From JBGSPQ01 sp964346765 (GTDB lineage: Bacteria > Patescibacteriota > Gracilibacteria > UBA1369), in the NCBI GenBank assembly GCA_964346765.1, contig CAYFWB010000002.1, forward strand, positions 62,001 through 126,000: a DNA stretch of 64,000 bases. Reading direction: 5' to 3'. Each line of letters begins with the position of its first letter. The stretch's first letter is position 1. The translations under genes and the position numbers were made by a program. This document shows, one piece after another, positions 8,691 through 16,851 of the stretch. The notes under the pieces are model-generated. The model was not told the origin of the DNA. It did not search any database and saw nothing but the letters and a program-made list of their open reading frames with translations.

Positions 8691-9731
8691 ATGGGAAAAT
8701 TCAGTGATTATGCAATTTGTACGCTGGGTAGCCATACGGCTCTTCAGATACTAAAGGGAGCCAGAGATGAAGGTTTTAAAACGATTTGCGTATGCGTTAA
8801 AGGTGAGGAGCATATTTATGAGCATTTCGGAGTGGCTGATGAAATAATCGTTCTTGAATCTTTCAAAGACTGTTTTGATATTGAGGAAAAACTGATGGAA
8901 AAAAACTCTATAATTATTCCTCACGGTTCGTTTGTCAGCTATCTGGGATGGGAAAAAGTTCTGGATATTAAAGCCATGCATTACGGTTCAAAAGCTATTC
9001 TGGAATGGGAATCGGACAGAGAAAAAGAACGGGAATGGCTATCGGCGGCGAAACTACGATTGCCTAAAATTTTTAAATCACCCGACGAGATAGATAGACC
9101 GGTGATTATTAAATTTCATGGCGCTAAAGGAGGCAAAGGATACTTTATCGCAAATTCGCCTGATGAGTTTAATGAAAGGATTAAAGACTATCCGGGTAAC
9201 GAAGGTTATGTGATCCAGGAATATATCGTGGGAGTGCCCATGTATATGCATTATTTCAAATCAAGTCTGACCGGAGAACTGGAAATTATGAGTTTTGACA
9301 AACGATATGAATCAAACGCGGATTCGGTCGGAAGAATTGCCGCAAATGACCAATTGGATGCCAATATCCGTACAAGTTACACAATAACGGGCAATACTCC
9401 GCTGGTGGTGCGTGAATCTTTGTTGAAAGATATTTTCGAGATGGGAGAAAATGTGGTTAAAGAATCACAGAAATTGTTTGATTCAAAATCAGGAAAAACT
9501 ATTGATAAAGGCCTTTTCGGACCTTTTTGTCTGGAAGCTATTCTGGATCCGGATCTAAATTTTTATGTTTTTGAAATATCGGCCAGAATCGTGGCGGGTA
9601 CTAATCCTTACATTAATGGTTCACCTTATACGTGGTTAAGGTATAATGAGCCCATGAGCACGGGTCGGCGGATCGCCAGAGAGCTTAAAACGGCTATTCA
9701 GCAGGACAGGCTTGATGATGTACTTGGTTAA
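8691..9731 (+). CDS. purP: PurP-type formate-dependent AICAR ligase
   Basis: PurP is an ATP-grasp enzyme best known from archaea. It forms FAICAR from AICAR, formate and ATP without folate. The 346-aa protein follows the archaeal family closely: LGSHTALQILKGARDEGF at the N-terminus, IIPHGSFVSYLGWE, AILEWESDREKE, KFHGAKGGKGYFI in the ATP-grasp core, MSFDKRYESNADSVGRI, TGNTPLVVRESLL, GPFCLEAI and NPYINGSPYTWLR. It has a paralogue directly downstream and intact purH upstream. In organisms with PurH the enzyme is formally redundant, so it may use formate when folate is short or have a different substrate. Substrate identity is inferred from family resemblance. Confidence 0.88.
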   Translation: MGKFSDYAICTLGSHTALQILKGARDEGFKTICVCVKGEEHIYEHFGVADEIIVLESFKDCFDIEEKLMEKNSIIIPHGSFVSYLGWEKVLDIKAMHYGSKAILEWESDREKEREWLSAAKLRLPKIFKSPDEIDRPVIIKFHGAKGGKGYFIANSPDEFNERIKDYPGNEGYVIQEYIVGVPMYMHYFKSSLTGELEIMSFDKRYESNADSVGRIAANDQLDANIRTSYTITGNTPLVVRESLLKDIFEMGENVVKESQKLFDSKSGKTIDKGLFGPFCLEAILDPDLNFYVFEISARIVAGTNPYINGSPYTWLRYNEPMSTGRRIARELKTAIQQDRLDDVLG

Positions 9732-9743
9732 CCATTAATTAAA

Positions 9744-10913
9744 ATGATTTCATCGCAGCAAATTTTTGACATCCTTGCCAAATACGATAAGAGCCGGATT
9801 ACAATTGGCGTTTTGGGCGGACATAGCGGGCTTGATGTCTGTCACGCCGCCAAGAAATATGGCTTCAGGACAGTGGCTGTTTGCCAAAAAGGTCGTGACA
9901 AGACTTTTTCAAAATATTATAAAACCATGCCGGACATGGACGTTGTGCCGGGGCAACTTAAACCGTGGCATACCACCAAAGGCTGCGTGGACGAAGTTAT
10001 TATGGTGGATAAGTTCGCGGATATTGTTAACCCCAAAATTCAGGAACAGTTAAGGGCAATGAACACAATTTTCGTACATAATCGCTATTTCTGGGTTTAT
10101 TGCCATTTTGAAGAGATTGAGAATAATTTTTTGGTGCCGATTATCGGATCGCGAAGTCTGCTGAAACTTGAAGAAAGGGACGTGGAAATGAATCAATATT
10201 ATTTACTGGAACAGGCCGGAATCAGATTTCCAAAAATTTATAATGTGCCGGAAGAGATTGATAAGCTGGTACTTGTTAAAGTGAATGAGGCAAAAAGAGG
10301 CTATGAAAGAGCTTTTTTCGTAGCCTCAAGCCCGGAAGACTACGCTAAAAAAACGAAGGAACTATTGGATGAGGGTGTTATCGATCAAAAAAATCTTGAT
10401 AAGGCGGTGATTGAAGAATTCGTTGTTGGAGCGCATGTTAATTTTAACTATTTTTACAGTTCGATTGATGGGGAATTGGAATTGATGGGGACGGATATGC
10501 GCAGACAGACCAATCTGGACGGTATTCTCAGGTTAACAGCGCCCGAACAGACGGAAGTCTTGAAATATGTGAAACCAAAAATGATAGAGACGGGGCACGT
10601 GACTGTTACCGTTAAAGAATCTTTACTTGAAAAAGCGTTTGAGGCCGGTGAAAAATTTGTTAAATTGACCCAGCAGGAAAATCCACCGGGGATTTTGGGT
10701 CCTTTCGCCTTACAGGGAGCGGTTGTGGCGGAAAAAGGCAAAGAAGAAATCGTGATTTTTGATGTTAGCTTAAGAATTCCGGGGTCTCCGGGAACTCGAT
10801 ATACTCCTTACTCAGGTTACCTTTACGGAGAAAGTATCAGTTACGGAGAAAGGATCGCGATGGAGGTACAGACTGCTCTGAAAAAGGATAACCTGCATGA
10901 GATAGTAACATAA
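9744..10913 (+). CDS. Divergent PurP paralogue (ATP-grasp)
   Basis: A 389-aa homologue of the preceding gene, 12 bases downstream of it. It keeps the N-terminal ITIGVLGGHSGLDVCHAAK, the ATP-grasp core VKVNEAKRGYERAFF, MGTDMRRQTNLDGILRL, VTVKESLLEKAFEAGE and GPFALQGAV. The family PHGSF motif is replaced by VHNRYFWVYCHFEE. The SHT of the N-terminal loop is GHS, and an insertion follows residue 60 (a stretch rich in Met, Pro and Trp). Paired PurP genes are known in some archaea, where their division of labour is unclear. This copy may have changed substrate or act as a partner subunit. Confidence 0.8.
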   Translation: MISSQQIFDILAKYDKSRITIGVLGGHSGLDVCHAAKKYGFRTVAVCQKGRDKTFSKYYKTMPDMDVVPGQLKPWHTTKGCVDEVIMVDKFADIVNPKIQEQLRAMNTIFVHNRYFWVYCHFEEIENNFLVPIIGSRSLLKLEERDVEMNQYYLLEQAGIRFPKIYNVPEEIDKLVLVKVNEAKRGYERAFFVASSPEDYAKKTKELLDEGVIDQKNLDKAVIEEFVVGAHVNFNYFYSSIDGELELMGTDMRRQTNLDGILRLTAPEQTEVLKYVKPKMIETGHVTVTVKESLLEKAFEAGEKFVKLTQQENPPGILGPFALQGAVVAEKGKEEIVIFDVSLRIPGSPGTRYTPYSGYLYGESISYGERIAMEVQTALKKDNLHEIVT

Positions 10914-10922
10914 AGCGAGACA

Positions 10923-12254
10923 ATGAAAACTGTATTATTAGCGGCGGGCAGAAGCAAAAGACTAAAACCACTGGGCGATAAAAATTTCTTGAGCTTCTTG
11001 GGGAAGCCACTTGTTTTGCATCAAATGGAAGAGCTTTCAAAAGCGGGGTTTAATGATTTTATCATTGTCGCTGGATCTCATAATATCGGCGCGATAGAAG
11101 ATCTGATCGGTGAAAAGGATTATAAAGCCATTGTGGTTGAACAAAAGAATCTTGATGACGGTATGGCCGGAGCGATGCATAGTGTGGAAAAATTTTTTAA
11201 AAATGAGCCGATATTGATCGTGAGCTGCAATGATATTGTGAAATGCGGTGCTTTTCATCAGATAATGGCCGCCCACAGGATAGCTGAACATGGTTTACTG
11301 CTTGCCAAAGAGGTTCATTCGTATTTTCCAGGCGGATATCTGAAGGTCGATAATGATTATTTTTGTGATGAAATTATTGAAAAACCGGGCGAGGGTAATG
11401 AACCCAGCAATCTGGTAAATATAGTGGTTCATTATTTCGGCCAAAGCGATCAGCTTTTTGACGCGATAAAGGATGCCGACAGTAAAAAGGACGACCGTTA
11501 TGAAGTGGCCTTGGCCAATATGATGAAAAAGGGACTCCGAATCAGAGCTATTCCTTATGAAGGATTCTGGAAACCCGTTAAATATCCGTGGCACGTTTTG
11601 GATTTAATGGATCATTTTCTTTCATCGTTAAAAAATTATGAAATTAAAAACCTGGAAGACAGCAATATTGTTATTGCTGATACAGCTACAATTAAAGGAG
11701 GAGTGTTTCTAGAAAACGGCGTAAAGATCATGGATAACGCTGTGATTTCAGGTCCGGCTTATATAGGAAAAAACACCATTGTGGCGACAAACGCGCTTGT
11801 TAGAAATTCGCATATCGGCAGTGATTGCGTGGTGGGATTTGGTACGGAAATCGCGCGCAGTTATCTGGGTAACGGCGTCTGGACTCATACCAATTATGTG
11901 GGTGATTCCGTGATCGGCAATAATTGTTCTTTTGGATCCGGGACAGTGACGGGTAATTTGCGACTTGATGAGGGAGAAATAGAAGTTAATATTAAAGGAG
12001 AAAAAACGCTCAGCGGCAGAAACAAGCTGGGACTTATTACGGGCGACAATGTGCGATGCGGAATCAACACCAGCTTTATGCCGGGAGTAAAAATCGGCAG
12101 TAATTCAATGGTCGGAGCCGGTATAGTGGTGGCGGAAGATGTTGATAATGGAAAGTTTGTTTACGCGAAAAGCGAACTTGTTGTAAAAGATAATAAGGTC
12201 ACTTTGGACGGTGAGAAGAGAAAAGAAATGCAGAACAAACTTAAAAATACATGA
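10923..12254 (+). CDS. Sugar-1-phosphate nucleotidyltransferase with left-handed beta-helix domain
   Basis: The N-terminal Rossmann-like domain begins MKTVLLAAGRSKRLKPLGD, the nucleotide-binding loop of NTP-transferases, and binds NTP and sugar phosphate. From about residue 245 a hexapeptide-repeat beta-helix follows (ADTATIKGGVFLENGVKIMD, then AYIGKNTIVATNALVRNSHIG). Overall it resembles GlmU or bifunctional archaeal enzymes (443 aa), but I cannot assign the sugar or show an acetyltransferase active site. It follows the two PurP genes by 9 bases and overlaps the next GT2 gene by four (ATGA), so it probably supplies an activated sugar to that transferase. Confidence 0.85.
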   Translation: MKTVLLAAGRSKRLKPLGDKNFLSFLGKPLVLHQMEELSKAGFNDFIIVAGSHNIGAIEDLIGEKDYKAIVVEQKNLDDGMAGAMHSVEKFFKNEPILIVSCNDIVKCGAFHQIMAAHRIAEHGLLLAKEVHSYFPGGYLKVDNDYFCDEIIEKPGEGNEPSNLVNIVVHYFGQSDQLFDAIKDADSKKDDRYEVALANMMKKGLRIRAIPYEGFWKPVKYPWHVLDLMDHFLSSLKNYEIKNLEDSNIVIADTATIKGGVFLENGVKIMDNAVISGPAYIGKNTIVATNALVRNSHIGSDCVVGFGTEIARSYLGNGVWTHTNYVGDSVIGNNCSFGSGTVTGNLRLDEGEIEVNIKGEKTLSGRNKLGLITGDNVRCGINTSFMPGVKIGSNSMVGAGIVVAEDVDNGKFVYAKSELVVKDNKVTLDGEKRKEMQNKLKNT

Positions 12255-13045
12255 AGCTTTCCGTAATAATAGTAAATTACAACCATAAATATTTTCCAAG
12301 GCTGGCGATCGAAGCTCTGGAAAAGAGTAAAAGCAACTTTGAATTTGAAATAATCGTTGTTGATAACAATTCCACCGATGAAGAGAGTCTGAAGTTTTTG
12401 GAAAAAGCCGATGAGGAAATGAGAATTACTCTTATTAAATCGCCGAAAAACGTGGGTTTCGGTCAGGGCAATAATCTGGGAGCCAAAGTGGCTTTGGGTG
12501 ATTATTTATTTATTCATAATCCCGATGTAACCGTTAAAGAAGATAGTCTGGAAAAAATTGTGGATTACATGGAAAAAAATTCGAAAACTGGGGTGATGGG
12601 TCCAAAATTAGTTTATTCAAGCGGTAAAGTACAGGAATCGTGTAGAAGAGACATGAAGTTTAGCGATCTTGTTTTGAACAGAACTTTTCTGGGTAAGCTC
12701 CCGTGGCTTAAAAATCGTGTGTATAAATATCTGATGAATGACTATGAACACGATAAGGTGCAGGAAGTTGATTTATTGACGGGAGCGGCTATGGTATTAC
12801 CTAGAAGTGTTTTTGAACAAGTCGATGGATTTGATAAGAAATTTTTTCTCTTCATGGAGGATTTTGACCTTTGTAAAGAGGTGAAAAAAGCGGGGTATAA
12901 CGTTATTTACAATCCGGAAATAACCATATTCCATAACCACAAAAGGTTAAGTCAGGGCAGTATATTTTTTTTACTGGGGAAAAAAGTTTTCTGGCATCAT
13001 GTCTTTAGTGCTGTGAAATATTTCTGGAAGTGGCGAAAACAATAA
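12251..13045 (+). CDS. Family 2 glycosyltransferase (rhamnosyltransferase-like)
   Basis: This 264-aa GT-A fold enzyme starts SVIIVNYNHKYFPRLAIEAL and has VVDNNSTDEES. Its DxD-equivalent is IHNPDVTV, and it ends in the family-typical GAAMVLPRSVFEQVDGFDKK and FMEDFDLCKEVKKAGY. It has no membrane segment beyond an amphipathic C-terminus, so it acts at the cytoplasmic face. The start ATG overlaps the stop of the nucleotidyltransferase, which indicates translational coupling. The acceptor and donor are unknown; the fold pattern is closest to rhamnosyl- or related deoxysugar transferases. Confidence 0.88.
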   Translation: MKLSVIIVNYNHKYFPRLAIEALEKSKSNFEFEIIVVDNNSTDEESLKFLEKADEEMRITLIKSPKNVGFGQGNNLGAKVALGDYLFIHNPDVTVKEDSLEKIVDYMEKNSKTGVMGPKLVYSSGKVQESCRRDMKFSDLVLNRTFLGKLPWLKNRVYKYLMNDYEHDKVQEVDLLTGAAMVLPRSVFEQVDGFDKKFFLFMEDFDLCKEVKKAGYNVIYNPEITIFHNHKRLSQGSIFFLLGKKVFWHHVFSAVKYFWKWRKQ

Positions 13046-13062
13046 TTCTTAATTATTAATCT

Positions 13063-13527
13063 ATGAAGAATCTCTTAATTTATGTATCTCTGGTTACTTC
13101 TGTTATGTTGCTTTTTGCGGGCTGTACGACCGGTGAAAAGACGTTGGATGATACTCAGACCAGTATTTTGAACAGTTCGCAGAAGTTAACGAATCATATA
13201 AATGCGAGCGTGGCGGAGGCTAAGGACTTGATTGAAAGTAATGGTTTGAACGACGATTTTGTGATTCTGGATGTAAGAACTCCGGAAGAATATTCGGAAG
13301 GTTGTTTGGATAATTCAACCAATGTTGATTATAGTTCTCCGGATTTTGCCGTAAATGCGAAAAAACTTGCTAAGGATAAAACTTATCTCGTTTATTGCAG
13401 GAGCGGCAGACGAAGCGCAGCATCATCGAAAATTCTGGACGATTTGGGTTTTGAGCATGTTTATAACTTGAAAGGTGGTATTAGCGCTTGGGTGCAGAGC
13501 GGGCAGTCTGTAAAAAGTTCGTGCTAA
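13063..13527 (+). CDS. Rhodanese-domain lipoprotein
   Basis: The N-terminus is a lipoprotein signal (hydrophobic VSLVTSVMLLFAG followed by Cys at about residue 21), matched by lspA elsewhere in the window. Residues about 62-150 form one rhodanese domain: VILDVRTPEEYSEG, then the active-site loop YCRSGRRSAAS with the catalytic Cys, and LKGGISAWVQSG. Such exported single-domain rhodaneses move sulfane sulfur or act as thiol redox partners outside the membrane; the substrate here is unknown. It lies 18 bases after the GT2 gene and converges on purN. Confidence 0.88.
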   Translation: MKNLLIYVSLVTSVMLLFAGCTTGEKTLDDTQTSILNSSQKLTNHINASVAEAKDLIESNGLNDDFVILDVRTPEEYSEGCLDNSTNVDYSSPDFAVNAKKLAKDKTYLVYCRSGRRSAASSKILDDLGFEHVYNLKGGISAWVQSGQSVKSSC

Positions 13528-13579
13528 TTAATGTTTGTAGCGCGTTAACAAAGTTTACCGGTATTGGACAGGCAGTTTT

Positions 13580-14182
13580 CTAGCTGATTTCACCTCGGGA
13601 GAAACGGCGTATAACTTCGGGGTAGAGTTTTTTTTCAATGCTCTGGACTTTTTCTTTTAATGTCAGAGCCGTGTCGTTCGGTTCCACAGCCACTTTTCCT
13701 TGAATGATTATGGGGCCGTTATCAACCTTTTTATCGATAAAGTGGATGGTGCATCCGGTTTCTTGTTCGCCGGCTTTTAATACTTCTTCATGAACATTTG
13801 AACCGAAAAAGCCTTTACCGCTGAATTTGGGCATTAACGCAGGGTGAACGTTGATTATTCTGCGGGGAAATTGATTAACAAAAATAGGTGTGAGTATGCG
13901 CATGTAGCCTATTAAAACAACCAAATCAACGTGATGTTCTTTAAGTATTTTGGCCAGTTCCATGTCGTACTGCTCTCTGGTTTTCCCTTGTGGATCAACA
14001 AAAAGCGCTTTTAATTCCTGAAGACGGGCTCGTTCCAAAGCGTAAGAGTCTTTTTTATTGCTCAGCACAACGGCGATTTCTATGCCGGGCATTTTATCGT
14101 TGTTGATTTCGTCTATTATGGCTTGCAGATCAGTACCCTTGGTGGAAGCAAGCACTCCGATTTTATAAGTTTGTCGGTTCAT
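13580..14182 (-). CDS. purN: Phosphoribosylglycinamide formyltransferase
   Basis: PurN transfers a formyl group from 10-formyl-THF to GAR in the third step of purine synthesis. Length is 200 aa. Core motifs are IGVLASTKGTDLQAI, the substrate and folate site INVHPALMPKF (catalytic His after Asn) and VDNGPIIIQG with the conserved Asp. The family usually has GSGTN in the first loop; here it reads STKGTDL, a mild departure in the phosphate-binding loop. It is folate dependent, so the cell has or acquires 10-formyl-THF, which makes the folate-free PurP next door more curious. Confidence 0.93.
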   Translation of the reverse strand: MNRQTYKIGVLASTKGTDLQAIIDEINNDKMPGIEIAVVLSNKKDSYALERARLQELKALFVDPQGKTREQYDMELAKILKEHHVDLVVLIGYMRILTPIFVNQFPRRIINVHPALMPKFSGKGFFGSNVHEEVLKAGEQETGCTIHFIDKKVDNGPIIIQGKVAVEPNDTALTLKEKVQSIEKKLYPEVIRRFSRGEIS

Positions 14183-14301
14183 GTTTAGAAATTACCACAA
14201 ATTTTGCAAGTGCCACAGATGTAAAACGGGGAGAGACGACGAAAGCCGATGCGTTGTCGGTTAATTGAGGTTGGAAGCCGGTGGTCATTTTTTTCGGGAT
14301 T

Positions 14302-15213
14302 CTATTCGTTCTTCTCTTTTTGAACTTTTTTTATTCCGTTAAGATCCATTTTTTTTCTAATTCTATGGCCAGTTTCGGTGACGGCAAGTCCACCCAAAGC
14401 TGTTTCGCGAAGTTTATAGGACATGCTGCGGGCAACGCTTTTCATAGCTGAAACAACCTGATCGAATGGTATGAAGCTCTTTACACCCGCCAGCGAGGCG
14501 TCCGAGGCGGCGCATGCCGCCGAGGCGCCAATCATGTTGCGTTTAATGCAGGGAACTGCTACCAGGCCACCCAGAGGGTCGCAAATAAGACCGAGGTAGC
14601 TTTTTAGACCTATAGCCGAAGCATTGAGACATTCTTCAGGCGTTCCGCCGCGCATTTCCGTTAATCCGGCGGCTGCCATGGCCACGGCGGCTCCCACTTC
14701 GGCCTGGCATCCCCCGGCCGCGGCAGATAATGTAGCGTTTTCTGCTATTATTTTACCGACCGCGCTTGCCGTAAATAGTCCGCGCAATAACTTCTGTTCG
14801 CTCATTTTCCATTTTTCAGAAGTAGATAATAAAACGCCGGGGATGACTCCGGCACCTCCCGCTGTCGGGAAAGCGGAAATCCTGCCCATGGATGAATTGG
14901 TTTCACCTGTGGCAACGGCGTAAGCCATGGCTCTCATAACCAAGGGAGATACCGCGTTCTTCTTATTTACGGATGCTTTCATCAGTTTCGTGGCGTCGCC
15001 CCCCGCCATGCCGTAAGCCGACTTTTTTGTTTTCTTTATGCCCATCTTTACAGCTTCACGCATGATAGCCTTATTCTTCCTCATTTTTAAAAGGACTTCC
15101 GCCCGTGCTTTCTTTGAATACTCGATTTCATAGCGAATCGTGATTTCGGATATTCTCTGATCGTTTTTTTTGCATGTTTTAAGCAGATCTTTAGCTGTTT
15201 TGAATTCGTACAT
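14302..15213 (-). CDS. sdaAA: L-serine dehydratase, iron-sulfur alpha subunit
   Basis: The alpha chain of the two-subunit 4Fe-4S L-serine ammonia-lyase converts serine to pyruvate and ammonia. The 303 aa include the expected glycine-rich, Cys-containing segments GGCQAEVGAA, LICDPLGGLVAVPCIKRN and GRISAFPTAGGAGVIPG. The Cys residues in the second segment are those expected to ligand the cluster. It lies 11 bases downstream of the beta-subunit gene on the minus strand. The enzyme is catabolic in fermenting bacteria and could feed pyruvate and nitrogen in a cell with few other pathways. The cluster is oxygen sensitive, consistent with an anoxic lifestyle. Confidence 0.94.
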   Translation of the reverse strand: MYEFKTAKDLLKTCKKNDQRISEITIRYEIEYSKKARAEVLLKMRKNKAIMREAVKMGIKKTKKSAYGMAGGDATKLMKASVNKKNAVSPLVMRAMAYAVATGETNSSMGRISAFPTAGGAGVIPGVLLSTSEKWKMSEQKLLRGLFTASAVGKIIAENATLSAAAGGCQAEVGAAVAMAAAGLTEMRGGTPEECLNASAIGLKSYLGLICDPLGGLVAVPCIKRNMIGASAACAASDASLAGVKSFIPFDQVVSAMKSVARSMSYKLRETALGGLAVTETGHRIRKKMDLNGIKKVQKEKNE

Positions 15214-15224
15214 ACTTACTAAAT

Positions 15225-15938
15225 TTATTGTCTTTCGAGTGCGGTTAGCGAACGAATATCGCTTATATCGGGTATTTTTTCCATTTCCAGTACTTCGCTA
15301 AGTTTAAGCCTTCTGCCGTCCATGTTGATTATTGAAAGCGCCTTGCCCCCAACCCTGGTCGTTTGTACGTCGTGTACTCTTATTTTCTTCTTTTCTAATT
15401 CTTTTATCAAAGGCGCGCGCACTCCCTCTTTATTTTCGTGCCATACTATAAGTGTTTTATATTGTCCGGCCACCCCATGCAAGGAAACGTTAAACTGATC
15501 AATTTTGACTATCTGGACAACTCCCCCTCCAATTGAAGAACCGACCATTGACATGGGTCTTCGCCCTTTTTTTTCGAGTATTATTTTTACTGTATTCGGA
15601 TGATACATTTTGCCCAGATTCTGCACTCTGAATTCATATCTAAGCCCTGTTTTTTTTGCTTCTTTAAAAGAATCTTTCATTCTCTGATCTGATGTTTTCC
15701 ATTTCATAACTCCGGCAAGCAACGCTTTATCCGTAGCGTGGCCTTTATAAACCGTACCGAATGATCCGTGGAGAACAAAAACTACTCTTTCAGGTGTACC
15801 ATGGAAGAGTGCTCTCGCGATTTGTCCCAGTTTACAGGCTCCGGCAGTATGTGAAGAAGACGGTCCCACCATTATGGGCCCGGCGATATCGAAAATCGAG
15901 TATGTGGGCTCTTTTTGTACGGACATTTTTGCTGACAT
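15225..15938 (-). CDS. sdaAB: L-serine dehydratase, iron-sulfur beta subunit
   Basis: The partner of the alpha subunit. It has the signature GPIMVGPSSSHTAGACKLG near the N-terminus, FVLHGSFGTVYKGHATDKAL, and a C-terminal ACT-like segment (ALSIINMDGRRLKLSEVLE). The 237-aa length fits the Firmicutes-type beta subunit. The start used is the ATG at 15938. A Met five residues in (MSVQKEPTYSIFDIAG) would also fit. The gene is 26 bases downstream of the CofE-like gene on the minus strand, so all three may be co-transcribed. Confidence 0.94.
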   Translation of the reverse strand: MSAKMSVQKEPTYSIFDIAGPIMVGPSSSHTAGACKLGQIARALFHGTPERVVFVLHGSFGTVYKGHATDKALLAGVMKWKTSDQRMKDSFKEAKKTGLRYEFRVQNLGKMYHPNTVKIILEKKGRRPMSMVGSSIGGGVVQIVKIDQFNVSLHGVAGQYKTLIVWHENKEGVRAPLIKELEKKKIRVHDVQTTRVGGKALSIINMDGRRLKLSEVLEMEKIPDISDIRSLTALERQ

Positions 15939-15964
15939 TGTGATGTCGGAATTTGTTGTTGCAA

Positions 15965-16744
15965 CTATTTTGGGGATTTTTTTCTCTTTGTCAACGCCTT
16001 GTCGGAATTATCAAAATTTTTAATAAATTCTTGATCGTATAATGGGGCAAATAAGCATTTCGCAGGTGGCATAATCGTTTGGCCCGGGTCAGGTTTTTTG
16101 TCCGTAAACCGAACGGGAGCACCTTTTATTAGCGCGAACGGCATCTGTTCCGTGCTTTCGCCCATTATCAGGTGAGCGGCGCAGGCCAGCATATCAGCGA
16201 CGTTTTGAGTGCTGTAGTTTAACTGATTCCCGAAAAGGTCATTTTTTCCTCTTAAGTCGTTTACAGCGTGGAAGCCGGCGTGAGCCAATGATATGGCAGT
16301 CACTCCTTTTCTAAGAGGCAGACAGCATGAATCGGAAATAATAATTCCCGTTTTTTTAATTTTGAAGTGCTTTTTGATCCGATAATAAAATTTATAAGCT
16401 TCTTCAAAAGGTTTTTCCGGCCATAAAACGGCGTAACCGGAATCGATATTGGACCGGTCAATTCCGGCCTGGGGAATAAAAATTGAATTTTTGACGGTTA
16501 ACGGTACTTCCCGATCGTGAAAATCTTGTTTGAAAAGATATGCTGATTGTTCTTTTACCAGATTTTTAAAATCTTCTTTATCACGAATTTTTACCACCTT
16601 TCCCTGACTGACAGCCAGGACTTTGGAAGTTATCACAATGATATCTTTTTCTTCAACTTTCACTCCCTGTAATGCATCAATTAATGACTTGAAAAGATCC
16701 GCCTCGGGTGTAATGACTTCTGACTTTATGCCTTCTATAAGCAT
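15965..16744 (-). CDS. Coenzyme F420:L-glutamate ligase-like protein (CofE family)
   Basis: CofE adds glutamates to F420-0 with GTP. The 259-aa protein follows the family layout: DIIVITSKVLAVSQGKVV, IFIPQAGIDRSNIDSGYAVLW (split motif with the conserved Gly-Ile-Asp and Asn), GIIISDSCCLPLRKGVTAI and HAGFHAVNDLRGKNDLFG. No other F420 biosynthesis gene is visible. CofE-like proteins without the pathway occur in several lineages and may glutamylate another substrate. It heads a minus-strand group with the serine dehydratase genes. Confidence 0.8.
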   Translation of the reverse strand: MLIEGIKSEVITPEADLFKSLIDALQGVKVEEKDIIVITSKVLAVSQGKVVKIRDKEDFKNLVKEQSAYLFKQDFHDREVPLTVKNSIFIPQAGIDRSNIDSGYAVLWPEKPFEEAYKFYYRIKKHFKIKKTGIIISDSCCLPLRKGVTAISLAHAGFHAVNDLRGKNDLFGNQLNYSTQNVADMLACAAHLIMGESTEQMPFALIKGAPVRFTDKKPDPGQTIMPPAKCLFAPLYDQEFIKNFDNSDKALTKRKKSPK

Positions 16745-16816
16745 TTTTTTGAATTATTGATTTTATAGCTGTAATATTGCATAAAATATTCCTATTTTTT
16801 GTCTATTACAATATAT

Positions 16817-16845
16817 TTGACTCTGATAGTGCATTTTGGTACAAT
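16817..16845 (+). promoter_or_regulatory. Strong sigma70-type promoter for the structured RNA
   Basis: TTGACT (16817-16822), a 17-nt spacer and TACAAT (16840-16845), with TG at 16837-16838 making it an extended -10. The predicted start is near 16852. No protein-coding gene follows on this strand before the terminator at 17273-17300, so it must drive a noncoding transcript. Confidence 0.65.
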
Positions 16846-16851
16846 TGAATG

